60,413 nt of DNA from Acidobacteriota bacterium. Lineage in GTDB: Bacteria > Acidobacteriota > Vicinamibacteria > Vicinamibacterales > Vicinamibacteraceae. Shown one piece after another: positions 40,402 through 47,657 of this stretch. The DNA lies in contig JAEZDP010000236.1 of NCBI GenBank assembly GCA_023418055.1, positions 1 to 60,413 of the forward strand, written 5' to 3'. Both the position numbers and the translations under genes were made by a program. Position 1 is the first letter of the stretch. Each line of letters starts with the position of its first letter. A model generated the notes under the pieces. The model had not been told where the DNA came from, ran no database searches, and saw nothing but the letters and a program-made list of their open reading frames with translations.

Positions 40402-40407
40402 TAGTGT
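40402..40407 (+). promoter_or_regulatory. -10-like TAGTGT, 10 nt before ATG 40418
   Basis: TAGTGT ends 10 nt before the ATG of the imine reductase gene, which lacks a Shine-Dalgarno sequence. Candidate near-leaderless promoter. Confidence 0.3.
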
Positions 40408-40417
40408 ACCCACGCCC

Positions 40418-41380
40418 ATGCGTGTGGTGTCGGCAGCGGAACTCGACGGCCTGCTCTCGATGCGCGACGTGATCGCGCTCATGCGCGACGCGTTCGTGGC
40501 CCACGGGTCCGGACGCACGGTGTTGCCCGATCGCACGCTGCTGTCGGCGCCGGGTGGGCGCGGCTCGGTGCTCGTCATGCCGGCCAGCCTGACCGACCGC
40601 GGCGAGATAGGCGTCAAGGTGGTGAGCGTCTTCCCGGACAACCCGACGCGTTCGGGTGCCCCTGCCATCAGCGCCCAGATCCTGGCGCTCGACCCCGAGA
40701 CCGGTGCCGTCGCGTGTGTCATCGACGGCACATGGGTGACCGCCGTCCGCACGGCGGCGGTCACGGCGCTGGCTACCGACCTGCTTGCACGTCCGGACGC
40801 GGAGCGGCTCGTCGTCTACGGGGCAGGGGTACAGGCGCGGACGCACGTGGACGCGATGTGTGCGGTGCGGCCGGTGCGGATGGTGGAGGTGTGTGGCCGG
40901 TCGCGTACCCGCACCGATCGGCTGGTCGAGACCCTGCGGGCGTCGCACCCCGATCTCGACGTGCGCGTCGCCTCGTCGCCGGATGCCGCAGCAGCCTGGG
41001 CCGACCTCGTGGTGACGGCCACCACGTCGACCGTCCCCGTGTTCGACGGCGCGTGCCTCCGGGAGGGCGTGCACGTGAACGCCGTCGGGTCGTTCCTCCC
41101 GCACGTTCGCGAACTCGATACCCCCACGGTGACGCGGGCCCGCGTGTACGTGGACGACCGCGATCATGCGTGGCGAGAGGCCGGCGATCTCCGGATACCG
41201 CACGAGGAAGGCGTCTTCACCGAGCAGGACATCGTCGGCGACCTGGGCGCGCTGGTGTGCGGCCGGTGTGCCGGGCGTGGCGACGCGCGGCAGATCACGC
41301 TGTTCAAGTCGGTAGGGCTCGCCATCGAGGACGTCATCGTCGCCGCACGCGTGCGCGAGTTGCTGACTGCCGCAGACTGA
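40418..41380 (+). CDS. Ornithine cyclodeaminase-fold imine reductase (probable pyrroline-2-carboxylate reductase)
   Basis: The 320-aa protein is an ornithine cyclodeaminase/mu-crystallin-fold enzyme. Lys 67 (GEIGVKVVSVFPDN), Arg 111 (VTAVRTAAVTA) and the NAD(P) loop VVYGAGVQARTH (133-144) are present. The Asp that defines true cyclodeaminases is missing: the segment reads AVGSFLPHVRELDT, the form seen in ketimine/pyrroline-2-carboxylate reductases and related dehydrogenases. With aconitase X and proline dehydrogenase next to it, reduction of delta1-pyrroline-2-carboxylate to L-proline is the best reading. The ATG at 40418 is the first start before conserved sequence. Confidence 0.88.
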   Translation: MRVVSAAELDGLLSMRDVIALMRDAFVAHGSGRTVLPDRTLLSAPGGRGSVLVMPASLTDRGEIGVKVVSVFPDNPTRSGAPAISAQILALDPETGAVACVIDGTWVTAVRTAAVTALATDLLARPDAERLVVYGAGVQARTHVDAMCAVRPVRMVEVCGRSRTRTDRLVETLRASHPDLDVRVASSPDAAAAWADLVVTATTSTVPVFDGACLREGVHVNAVGSFLPHVRELDTPTVTRARVYVDDRDHAWREAGDLRIPHEEGVFTEQDIVGDLGALVCGRCAGRGDARQITLFKSVGLAIEDVIVAARVRELLTAAD

Positions 41381-41398
41381 CGGCTGAGTGGCGCGGCA

Positions 41399-42331
41399 TC
41401 AGCGCGCGAACATCGTCCGCACGACGAACCACACATTGGCCGGCCGCTCGGCGAGCCGCCGCATGTACCAGGGAAACCAGAAGCTGCCGTAGCTGATGAG
41501 GACGCGGATGCGATGGCCCTGCCGCGCCAGTTGCTGCTGCGCCGACCGCTGGATGCCGTAGAGCAGGGCGAACTCGTAGCCGTCGCGCGAGACGCCGGTG
41601 GCGGCCGCGTGCTGCCGGATCGCCTGGATGATCTGCTGGTCGTGCGTGCCGAACACGGCATCGAACCCTGCGGCCAGGGCGTCGGGCGCGATCATGCGTT
41701 TGGCGAGCGCCAGGTACGCGGCATCGACATCGGCCTTCTTCGGGATGGCCACTGACGCCGGCTCGCGGTAGGCGCCTTTCACGAGGCGCACGCCGCCGCC
41801 GACCGCGATGACCGCCTCGAGGTCTTTAGGCGTGCGATAGAGGTAAGCCTGGAGGCAGACGCCGACCTGCGGATATTCCGCCCGCACGGCGTGGTACAGC
41901 TCGAGGGTGGCATCGACGTAGGGATGCTGCTCCATGTCGATCCAGATGGCGATGTTCAGGGCGTGCGCACGGGCCACCAGGCGCTGCACGTTGGCCAGGC
42001 AGCGTGCCTTGTCGATGTCGAGGCCCATCTGGGTCAGCTTGATGGACACCTGGCTCTCGAGCCCGCGAGCGGCGATTTGTTCGAGCAGATCGAGGTAGTG
42101 CGCCGTCACGGCCTCAGCTTCCGCCAGGTCGGCCACGTTCTCTCCGAGGTGCGTGAAGATCGTGCCGATGCCGTCGGGCCGCAACGTCTCGGCCGCATCG
42201 AGCGCCGAGCGGGCGTCCTCCCCGGGCATGAAGCGTGTCACCGCCCGGCGAATGAACCCGATCCGCGGCGCATTCTGCCGCATCCAGCGGCTGTCCGACG
42301 CGGCCAACAACACACTGCGCATCACGTTCAC
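41399..42331 (-). CDS. Monofunctional proline dehydrogenase
   Basis: The 310-aa FAD-dependent TIM barrel oxidises L-proline to P5C and passes electrons to quinone. Motifs are IKLTQMGLDIDKARC, IWIDMEQHPYVDATLELY, CLQAYLYRT, VRLVKGAYREPASVAIPKK and the C-terminal YGIQRSAQQQL, with Arg-rich YGSFWFPWYMRRLAERPANVWF. This is the monofunctional type common in Gram-positives and Acidobacteriota; P5C dehydrogenase is not in the window. A second in-frame ATG lies 9 bases downstream of the first. It converges with the imine reductase gene (18-base gap), and tandem repeats fill the region upstream of its start. Confidence 0.95.
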   Translation of the reverse strand: MNVMRSVLLAASDSRWMRQNAPRIGFIRRAVTRFMPGEDARSALDAAETLRPDGIGTIFTHLGENVADLAEAEAVTAHYLDLLEQIAARGLESQVSIKLTQMGLDIDKARCLANVQRLVARAHALNIAIWIDMEQHPYVDATLELYHAVRAEYPQVGVCLQAYLYRTPKDLEAVIAVGGGVRLVKGAYREPASVAIPKKADVDAAYLALAKRMIAPDALAAGFDAVFGTHDQQIIQAIRQHAAATGVSRDGYEFALLYGIQRSAQQQLARQGHRIRVLISYGSFWFPWYMRRLAERPANVWFVVRTMFAR

Positions 42332-42346
42332 GCGGGATACCTCAAG

Positions 42347-42408
42347 CGGTCCACGGTCAATCGGTCAATCGGTCAATCGGTCCACGGTCTACGGTCCACG
42401 GTCCACAG
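42347..42408. repeat. CGGTCMA(T) tandem repeat, 8 units of 7-8 bp
   Basis: Unit order is CGGTCCA, three CGGTCAAT, then CGGTCCA, CGGTCTA, CGGTCCA, CGGTCCA. Mixed 7- and 8-bp periods. It lies just upstream of the proline dehydrogenase start. Confidence 0.85.
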
Positions 42409-42426
42409 CCACGGGCCCATAGCCCG

Positions 42427-42503
42427 TCCTTGGTTCCTCAACTCCTTAACTCCGCAGCTCCTTCGTTCCTTAGCTCCTTGGCTCCTTCGTTCCTTCCTTC
42501 CTC
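42427..42503 (-). repeat. Octamer minisatellite, about 9.6 units, after the SDR stop codon
   Basis: On the plus strand the units read TCCTTGGT, TCCTCAAC, TCCTTAAC, TCCGCAGC, TCCTTCGT, TCCTTAGC, TCCTTGGC, TCCTTCGT, TCCTTCCT, TCCTC. On the SDR coding (minus) strand the unit is AGGAACGA-like and begins directly at the TGA. It is the same unit, register and orientation as after carB (5003). Confidence 0.85.
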
Positions 42504-43290
42504 ACCACACTCCCTTGATGAGTCCGCCATCCACCTGCAGCGACGCGCCTGTCGTGTAGGCCGACGCGTCCGAGAGCAGGAACGCGGCCGCCTTGCCGTA
42601 CTCCTCAGGCGCACCGTAGCGACCGAGCGGGATGGTTTTCTCGGTCAGCGCCCGTTGCTCGTCGAGGGTCACGCCCGCGGCCCTGGCTCGGCCGGTGTCG
42701 AGTTCGCGCACGCGGTCGGTGTCGATGCGGCCCGGCACCAGGTTGTTCACGCGGATGCCCTTCGGGGCCAGCTCGTTCGACAGCGTCTTGACCAGCGCCG
42801 CAGCGGCCGCTCGCACCACGTTGGACAGCGCCAGGTTGGCGATGGGTTCCTTCACGGCCGACGAGGTGGTGAAAAGAATGCTGCCACCGCCGCGGGCCTC
42901 CATCGACGGCACCGCGAGGCGCACCATGCGGACGGCGCTCAACAGCAGCAGGTCCACCGCCTTCTGCCAACCCGCATCGTCGAACGACAGGGCGGGGCCC
43001 GGTGGCGGACCGCCCGTGTTCACGAAGAGCAGGTCCACGCCCCCGAACCGCGACGTGGTGGCCGAGAACCACGCCTCGATGTCGTCGGCCGTGGTGACGT
43101 CCGTGGCCGTGGCCAGCACGTCGGCGCCGGCCGCCTCAAGACGCGTCGCCGCCTCGGCGATGCGTGTGGCATCGCGCGACGCGATCGAGAGGCGTGCCCC
43201 TTCGCGGGCCAGCGCGTCGGCCACGGCGAAGCCGAGCCCGCGGCTCGCCCCCGCCACCATGGCCACCTTTCCGGTCAGGCCGAGATCCAT
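42502..43290 (-). CDS. Atypical short-chain dehydrogenase/reductase (SxxxR active site)
   Basis: The 262-aa classical-SDR-size protein has a normal cofactor loop (AGASRGLGFAVAD) but NTGGPPPG instead of NNAG. The catalytic YxxxK is replaced by SxxxR: S156-N-V-V-R160 in NLALSNVVRAA, while Ser 143/144 remain. The C-terminal part (PLGRYGAPEEYGKAAAFLLSD, YTTGASLQVDGGL) is standard. A recognisable SDR subgroup shares these changes; its reactions are poorly known. ATG 43290 fits the family start. It overlaps the DHDPS-like gene's end by 16 bases. Confidence 0.92.
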   Translation of the reverse strand: MDLGLTGKVAMVAGASRGLGFAVADALAREGARLSIASRDATRIAEAATRLEAAGADVLATATDVTTADDIEAWFSATTSRFGGVDLLFVNTGGPPPGPALSFDDAGWQKAVDLLLLSAVRMVRLAVPSMEARGGGSILFTTSSAVKEPIANLALSNVVRAAAAALVKTLSNELAPKGIRVNNLVPGRIDTDRVRELDTGRARAAGVTLDEQRALTEKTIPLGRYGAPEEYGKAAAFLLSDASAYTTGASLQVDGGLIKGVW

Positions 43291-44183
43291 GAGCACCCCT
43301 CCTGCGCAGCCGTCCACGTGATGAGGCGATCGAGCGCGGCCTGCGTGCCGGCGTCGATATGGGCGCCGGGCGCCCGGGTCCGGCTGTCGCGAATGAGCCC
43401 GCGCCGCTTCAGCACGTGCTTCCGGATCGCCATGCCGATCCCCTCCTGGAACTCGAAGCGCATCAGCGGCACCGTGCGATAGAAGATGTCCGCCGCGCGG
43501 TCCACGTCACCTGCCTCGAAGGCCGAGACAATGGCGACGAGCGCCTCGGGGTAGGCAAACCCGGTCATGGCTCCGGCGCCGCCGGCCAGCAGTTCCTCGA
43601 GCAGGTACACACCACCGAGGCCCCCGAAGATGGCCACCGGCACGTCGCCGGCCGCCTCGAGGATGAGCGCGGTCTTGCGCGGTGTGGGGGGATCTTCGAG
43701 CTTGATGGTGCGGGCAGACGGGATGTCGCGGGCGATGCCGGCCAGCAGCGACGGCTCCATGGCGAAGCCCGAAACCGGCGGGTAGTCCTGAATGATGATG
43801 GGCACGTCCACCTGCTCGGCGACCGAGGCGTAGTGCGCCCGGACGCTCGCCGAGTTCAACTTCAGCGCACGCGGAGGGCTCACCATCACGGCGGCTGCGC
43901 CGGCGGCCTTGGCCTGGCGGCTGAAGGCCAGGCAGGTGTGCAGCCCTTCGGCCGTCGTGCCTACGACCACCGGCACCCGGCCGGCGACCTGCTCCATCAC
44001 CGTGTCGAGGACCAGTGATCGTTCGCGTTCGGTGAGTCGGGTGACTTCACTGGTGACGCCGAGGGCGGTGAACCCGGTCACCCCTGCGCCGATGAAGGCG
44101 TCCACCACCTGTCGCAGGCTCTCGAGATCGACCTCGCCGTGAGCGTCAAACGGCGTGGCCAGGACGGAATACACTCCATGCAT
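43275..44183 (-). CDS. DHDPS/NAL-family aldolase or dehydratase
   Basis: The 302-aa protein is a standard-length class I aldolase/dehydratase: GVYSVLATPFD, GFTALGVTSEVTRLT, Tyr 134 in IIIQDYPPVSG and Schiff-base Lys 161 in ARTIKLEDPPTP. The C-terminal QEGIGMAIRKHVLKRRGLI recalls sugar-acid or hydroxyproline-pathway members rather than lysine-biosynthetic DapA. With the lactonase and SDR it could belong to an L-fucose/L-rhamnose-type oxidative route, or it could act on 4-hydroxyproline-derived pyrroline carboxylate. Start is ATG 44183 (a TTG precedes it in frame). A perfect hairpin covers the upstream ribosome-binding region. Confidence 0.88.
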   Translation of the reverse strand: MHGVYSVLATPFDAHGEVDLESLRQVVDAFIGAGVTGFTALGVTSEVTRLTERERSLVLDTVMEQVAGRVPVVVGTTAEGLHTCLAFSRQAKAAGAAAVMVSPPRALKLNSASVRAHYASVAEQVDVPIIIQDYPPVSGFAMEPSLLAGIARDIPSARTIKLEDPPTPRKTALILEAAGDVPVAIFGGLGGVYLLEELLAGGAGAMTGFAYPEALVAIVSAFEAGDVDRAADIFYRTVPLMRFEFQEGIGMAIRKHVLKRRGLIRDSRTRAPGAHIDAGTQAALDRLITWTAAQEGCSWISA

Positions 44184-44189
44184 CAACGC

Positions 44190-44212
44190 GTGGCTCCGGT
44201 TGGCGGAGCCAC
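44190..44212 (-). promoter_or_regulatory. Perfect 9-bp hairpin 7 nt upstream of the DHDPS-like ATG
   Basis: GTGGCTCCG and CGGAGCCAC pair perfectly around a 5-nt loop. On the minus strand the 3' arm contains GGAG, the only Shine-Dalgarno-like sequence, about 10 nt before ATG 44183. It could control translation, or be a terminator stem after the epimerase gene, whose stop is about 90 nt upstream on the same strand (no U-tract follows). Confidence 0.5.
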
Positions 44213-44301
44213 GATCGGCCCCGAGTCCGCACCACGGTATGGAAGGCGGAACGACCGGTCAACCGGAATCTGCACGCAGCGGGCGCTGGCTCGCGCCCCG
44301 T

Positions 44302-45414
44302 TCAGCCTCGCTTGGCCCAGGCAGCAAGCACGGCCGCTTCGCGCTCCGACGTGATGCCGGCCTTGAGCGGAGCGTCGCGCCGTTCGACGGGCCACGTGCG
44401 GTACCACGCCAGCGTGTCGGCCACTGTGTCGCGCAGCGGGCGGTAGGTCAGTCCGGCCTGCTGTGCACGCGCCGTGCTGATCTGGCCCGACCCCGCGTGC
44501 TCTCCGGTGGCGGGAATCCACACGGGCATGTCGGCCCAGGGGCGCACTTCGTGCTTCTCGAGCACCGCCGTCGGTACCCACACCGGACGCGCATCACTGC
44601 CCGAGACGTCGCGGGCCGTCTCGATCAACCGACCCATCGTCAGACTGCCGGCCGGGGCGTCGGCGTTGTAGATGCCCATCGTCTGCTGCTCGAGCGTGTG
44701 GACCATGAACGCCGCCAGATCGCGGACGTCGATGCACTGCACCTTCTCGTCCGGACTGTTGGGCGCGAGGACGTCGCCGCCCTTGCTGACGCGCACGGGC
44801 CAGTACGTGAACCTGTCGGTCGGGTCGCCCGGCCCGACGATGAGGCCGGGGCGGATGACGAGCGTACGTCCCGGCATCGCCCGCTCGGCCGCCTGCTCGC
44901 AGAGCGCCTTGAGACCGCCGTAGGTCTCGCCGGTCACCTGCGTGACGGTCGGGTCGGACAACGTGGCGAGCGGATGCGTCTCGTCCATCCCCGGCTTCGA
45001 CATGTCGGCGTAGACCGAGATGGTGGAGATGATCTGGTAGTGCCGCACGCGAGGAGCCAGCAAGGTCGCCGAGCGCGTGACGTCGGCCGGGATGTAGGCC
45101 GACGTGTCGATGACGGCATCCCACGAGCGGCCCTCGAGTGCCGAGAGGTCGGTCTTGCGGTCACCCCGCAGCTGCTCGAGCGACGAGAAGAGCCCGGGGT
45201 TGGTCCGCCCACGATTGAACAGCGTCACGGTGTGGCCACGCGAGGTCAGGCGTTCGACGACGTGTGGGCCGAGAAAGCCTGTGCCGCCGATGATGAGCAC
45301 CCGCAGCGGAGAGGGCTGGCGGGCCTCGAGGGACAGGCGGCCGGCCGCGGCCGCGGCCAGGGCCGTGGAGAGAAAGTGGCGACGCGTCAGAGGCATGCGG
45401 GCATCCAGGGACAT
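44302..45414 (-). CDS. Tat-signal NAD-dependent epimerase/dehydratase-like protein
   Basis: The 370-aa protein carries an N-terminal twin-arginine signal (LTRRHFLSTALAAAAAGRL). An extended-SDR Rossmann domain follows (LRVLIIGGTGFLGPHVVERL, LFNRGRTNPGLF). Later motifs, DTSAYIP, YQIISTISVYADMSKPG and ETYGGLKALCEQAAE, give a YGGLK-type active site. The group resembles isoflavone-reductase/CSP41-like epimerases. Start is ATG 45414 or ATG 45396 (six residues later, LTRRHF); neither has a clear ribosome-binding site. It follows the transporter gene by 7 bases. Confidence 0.88.
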   Translation of the reverse strand: MSLDARMPLTRRHFLSTALAAAAAGRLSLEARQPSPLRVLIIGGTGFLGPHVVERLTSRGHTVTLFNRGRTNPGLFSSLEQLRGDRKTDLSALEGRSWDAVIDTSAYIPADVTRSATLLAPRVRHYQIISTISVYADMSKPGMDETHPLATLSDPTVTQVTGETYGGLKALCEQAAERAMPGRTLVIRPGLIVGPGDPTDRFTYWPVRVSKGGDVLAPNSPDEKVQCIDVRDLAAFMVHTLEQQTMGIYNADAPAGSLTMGRLIETARDVSGSDARPVWVPTAVLEKHEVRPWADMPVWIPATGEHAGSGQISTARAQQAGLTYRPLRDTVADTLAWYRTWPVERRDAPLKAGITSEREAAVLAAWAKRG

Positions 45415-45421
45415 GAGCGAG

Positions 45422-46738
45422 TCAGGAGAGGGCGGCGGGTCGGGCCACGGCCGACGACGTATCGACCGGTGCGGGCTGCGTCGCGTAGGTGCGTCCCACG
45501 CGAAAGCCAAGGAGCGCCCACAGCGAGGCGACGACGAGTCCGAGCAGGCCGATCTGCCCGAGGTGCAGGCCGATGGCCGCCACGCCGGCCATCCCCCACC
45601 CCACCACGACGTCGCCGCCGCGGTAGATGGCCGTGTCGATGAAGGCCTTGGCCTTGTAGCGGCTCTCGCGATCCACCTGCGTGTAGAGGCTCTCGCGGGC
45701 CGGGGCGATCAGCGCGAAGTTGCCGGCCCGGTGCACCACCTGAATCACCGCCAGGAGGATGGGCATCGGCGAGGCGGCCAGACACGCAAAGCCGATGGCG
45801 ACGAGGACGGGCGAGATGACCAGGAGCGGCGTCACCCCGAAGCGGGTCATCAGCACGCGGGTGACAAACAACTGCGTCAGCACCGTGAGCGCGTTCACGG
45901 CAAAGTCGATGCGCGCGAAGAAGGCCGTCCGCGCAGCCGGTTCGGCGTAGGCCTCGGCCACGACGGCGGCCTGCTGGTAATAGAGGATGGTGTTGACCGT
46001 GACGTACAACAGCAGCAGGCCTGCGATGGCCCGCAGAAAGGGCGATCCTGCGATGAGGCGGGCGCCGGCCAGCACCGTCCCGCCGATGACCTGTTCGGGG
46101 CCCCGTTGACGGGTGGCCCAGGGCAGCAGGCGCAGCACCGCCAGCAGGGCGCCGCCGAGCAGCAGGGCCGAGACGAGCATCAACTGCGACACGCCGACGT
46201 GCTGCACCAGCAGCCAGGCCAGCGCCGGCCCCGCCAGGGCGCCGCACGTCCCCCCGGCGGCAATGACCCCGAACAGCCGACGGCTCTGCTCGGCCGAGTA
46301 GATGTCGGCCATGAAGCTCCAGAAGACCGACACCACGAAGAGGTTGAAGACGCTGACCCAGACGAAGAACGCCGGCACGGCCACGTGCACCGCGAGCCCG
46401 GTGCGGAACATCAGGTAGAACGCCAGCAGGCAGGCGATGAAGAACACGTACACCGCCGGTACGAACACCTTGCGTGGATAGCGTGAGACCAGCGCGCCGT
46501 AGACCGGCTGCGCCGCCAGCATACACACGAACGTGCCGGTGAAGAGCCACTGCAGGCGGTCGACGCCGTGTCGCACGCCCATCTCCTCGCGCAGCGGCCG
46601 GAGGAGGCCATAGGCGCACAGCAGCACGAAGAAGTAGAAGAAGCTCCAGGCGAGGGCCGTGAGTTCGTGCGGCTCGGCGCCAAGCACCTGGCGCAGCCGT
46701 TGACCGGGGGAGGGTCGAGACGAGGTCATCGCTGACAC
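45422..46738 (-). CDS. NTT/MFS-like membrane transporter
   Basis: The 438-aa protein has about 12 hydrophobic helices. LTALAWSFFYFFVLLCAYGLLRPLREEMG near the N-terminus and the later VFNLFVVSVFWSFMADIYSAEQSRRLFG match the group of MFS-like proteins related to ATP:ADP antiporters (NTT/Tlc) found in free-living bacteria. Residues 330-370 (HRAGNFALIAPARESLYTQV, RYKAKAFIDTAIYRGGD) are well conserved there. Substrate unknown. The first start is GTG 46738, with ATG 46729 three codons later. It is probably cotranscribed with the epimerase. Confidence 0.85.
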   Translation of the reverse strand: MSAMTSSRPSPGQRLRQVLGAEPHELTALAWSFFYFFVLLCAYGLLRPLREEMGVRHGVDRLQWLFTGTFVCMLAAQPVYGALVSRYPRKVFVPAVYVFFIACLLAFYLMFRTGLAVHVAVPAFFVWVSVFNLFVVSVFWSFMADIYSAEQSRRLFGVIAAGGTCGALAGPALAWLLVQHVGVSQLMLVSALLLGGALLAVLRLLPWATRQRGPEQVIGGTVLAGARLIAGSPFLRAIAGLLLLYVTVNTILYYQQAAVVAEAYAEPAARTAFFARIDFAVNALTVLTQLFVTRVLMTRFGVTPLLVISPVLVAIGFACLAASPMPILLAVIQVVHRAGNFALIAPARESLYTQVDRESRYKAKAFIDTAIYRGGDVVVGWGMAGVAAIGLHLGQIGLLGLVVASLWALLGFRVGRTYATQPAPVDTSSAVARPAALS

Positions 46739-46913
46739 GGTAGCCTGTCTGCCCGGGAGAGCGCACGCCGTGGTCTGCGCTTGCGGGCCGGATGCTCGTC
46801 ACGGGCGACAGCGTAGCCTGTTGGACGACCGTCGTCCCGGCGATGGGTCGAACGGCGGCTGACGCGTGTCGGAATGGCCGGTCGGCGGGACGGTCGCGCG
46901 GATCGCGGGCGGG

Positions 46914-47498
46914 TCAGCGCTTTCGGCGCCACAGCAGCACGGCCTCGCGGTTGCGCAGCGAGCCGAAGCAGTAGCGCTTCTTGTTGCTGTAGGTGTCGAG
47001 CCAGTCGCGCTCGACCCACAGGTTCGCTCCGACCTCGTCGTCGTGCACGCGTTCGACGAACCCGGACAGGCCCTTGACCGTGCGCTGGAAGTAGGGGTCG
47101 AAGAACGAGAGGCCGACGGGGTCGGAACCGACCGCCAGCACGTAGTGCCAGAGTCCGCCGCCGATGTGCAGGTTGCAGAGCGCCACCCCGCCGGTGTTGA
47201 GACAGGCGACGATCGGGTTGCCGCGGCGGACGTGCACTTCGGCGCCGCGCAGGTACGACGTGCGCAACGCAAACGGGCCCTCGCGATAGGCGCCGAGCCA
47301 CTCGGTGGTGACGCGGATGCCCCATTCGTCGGTGCCGTCGCCGAGGGTGTTGCTGCGGCTCACGCCGTTCAGGGTGTAGGTGTAGATCTTCTGGATGGCG
47401 AGCGGAGGTATCTCGTCACGCCCGAAGAGGTGCGCGATGCCGTTCAGAAAGGTCGTCGGCACGCAGTCCGCCTCGCTGAACTGATAGCGAAGGGGCAC
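46914..47498 (-). CDS. C39-like cysteine peptidase domain protein
   Basis: The 194-aa protein (from GTG 47498) begins LRYQFSEADCVPTTFLNGI. This gives an oxyanion Gln 6 and nucleophile Cys 12; His 118 (GLWHYVLAVG) and Asp 134 (FFDPYF) complete a papain/C39-like set. No signal peptide or transporter is attached, unlike bacteriocin-exporter C39 domains. An in-frame GTG at 47564 would add 22 Ser/Pro-rich residues; neither start has a Shine-Dalgarno sequence. It diverges from the DUF6454 gene. Function unknown; a C39-like-2 domain bacterial protein. Confidence 0.78.
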   Translation of the reverse strand: MPLRYQFSEADCVPTTFLNGIAHLFGRDEIPPLAIQKIYTYTLNGVSRSNTLGDGTDEWGIRVTTEWLGAYREGPFALRTSYLRGAEVHVRRGNPIVACLNTGGVALCNLHIGGGLWHYVLAVGSDPVGLSFFDPYFQRTVKGLSGFVERVHDDEVGANLWVERDWLDTYSNKKRYCFGSLRNREAVLLWRRKR

Positions 47499-47644
47499 GC
47501 GCGACGCGGGCGGGCGACTCGCCCGTCCGGAACGAGGCCGGGACGGTGAACTCGAAGCAGGCACCGAGACAGGTTCAGGCGGAAAGCGTGACCCCGGCAG
47601 TCTGCCATCGGCCCACGCGGATCGCAAGCCGGGCCCAAGTGGGG

Positions 47645-47650
47645 GATACT
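47645..47650 (+). promoter_or_regulatory. -10-like GATACT, 7 nt before ATG 47658
   Basis: GATACT ends 7 nt before the ATG of the DUF6454 gene; no Shine-Dalgarno sequence lies in the gap. Candidate leaderless promoter. Confidence 0.35.
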
Positions 47651-47657
47651 GCCGGCC

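Noticed and set aside
46740..46821. Two copies of GTAGCCTGT 73 bp apart upstream of the transporter gene
   Set aside because: A 9-bp direct repeat is within chance expectation and no dyad or promoter accompanies it.
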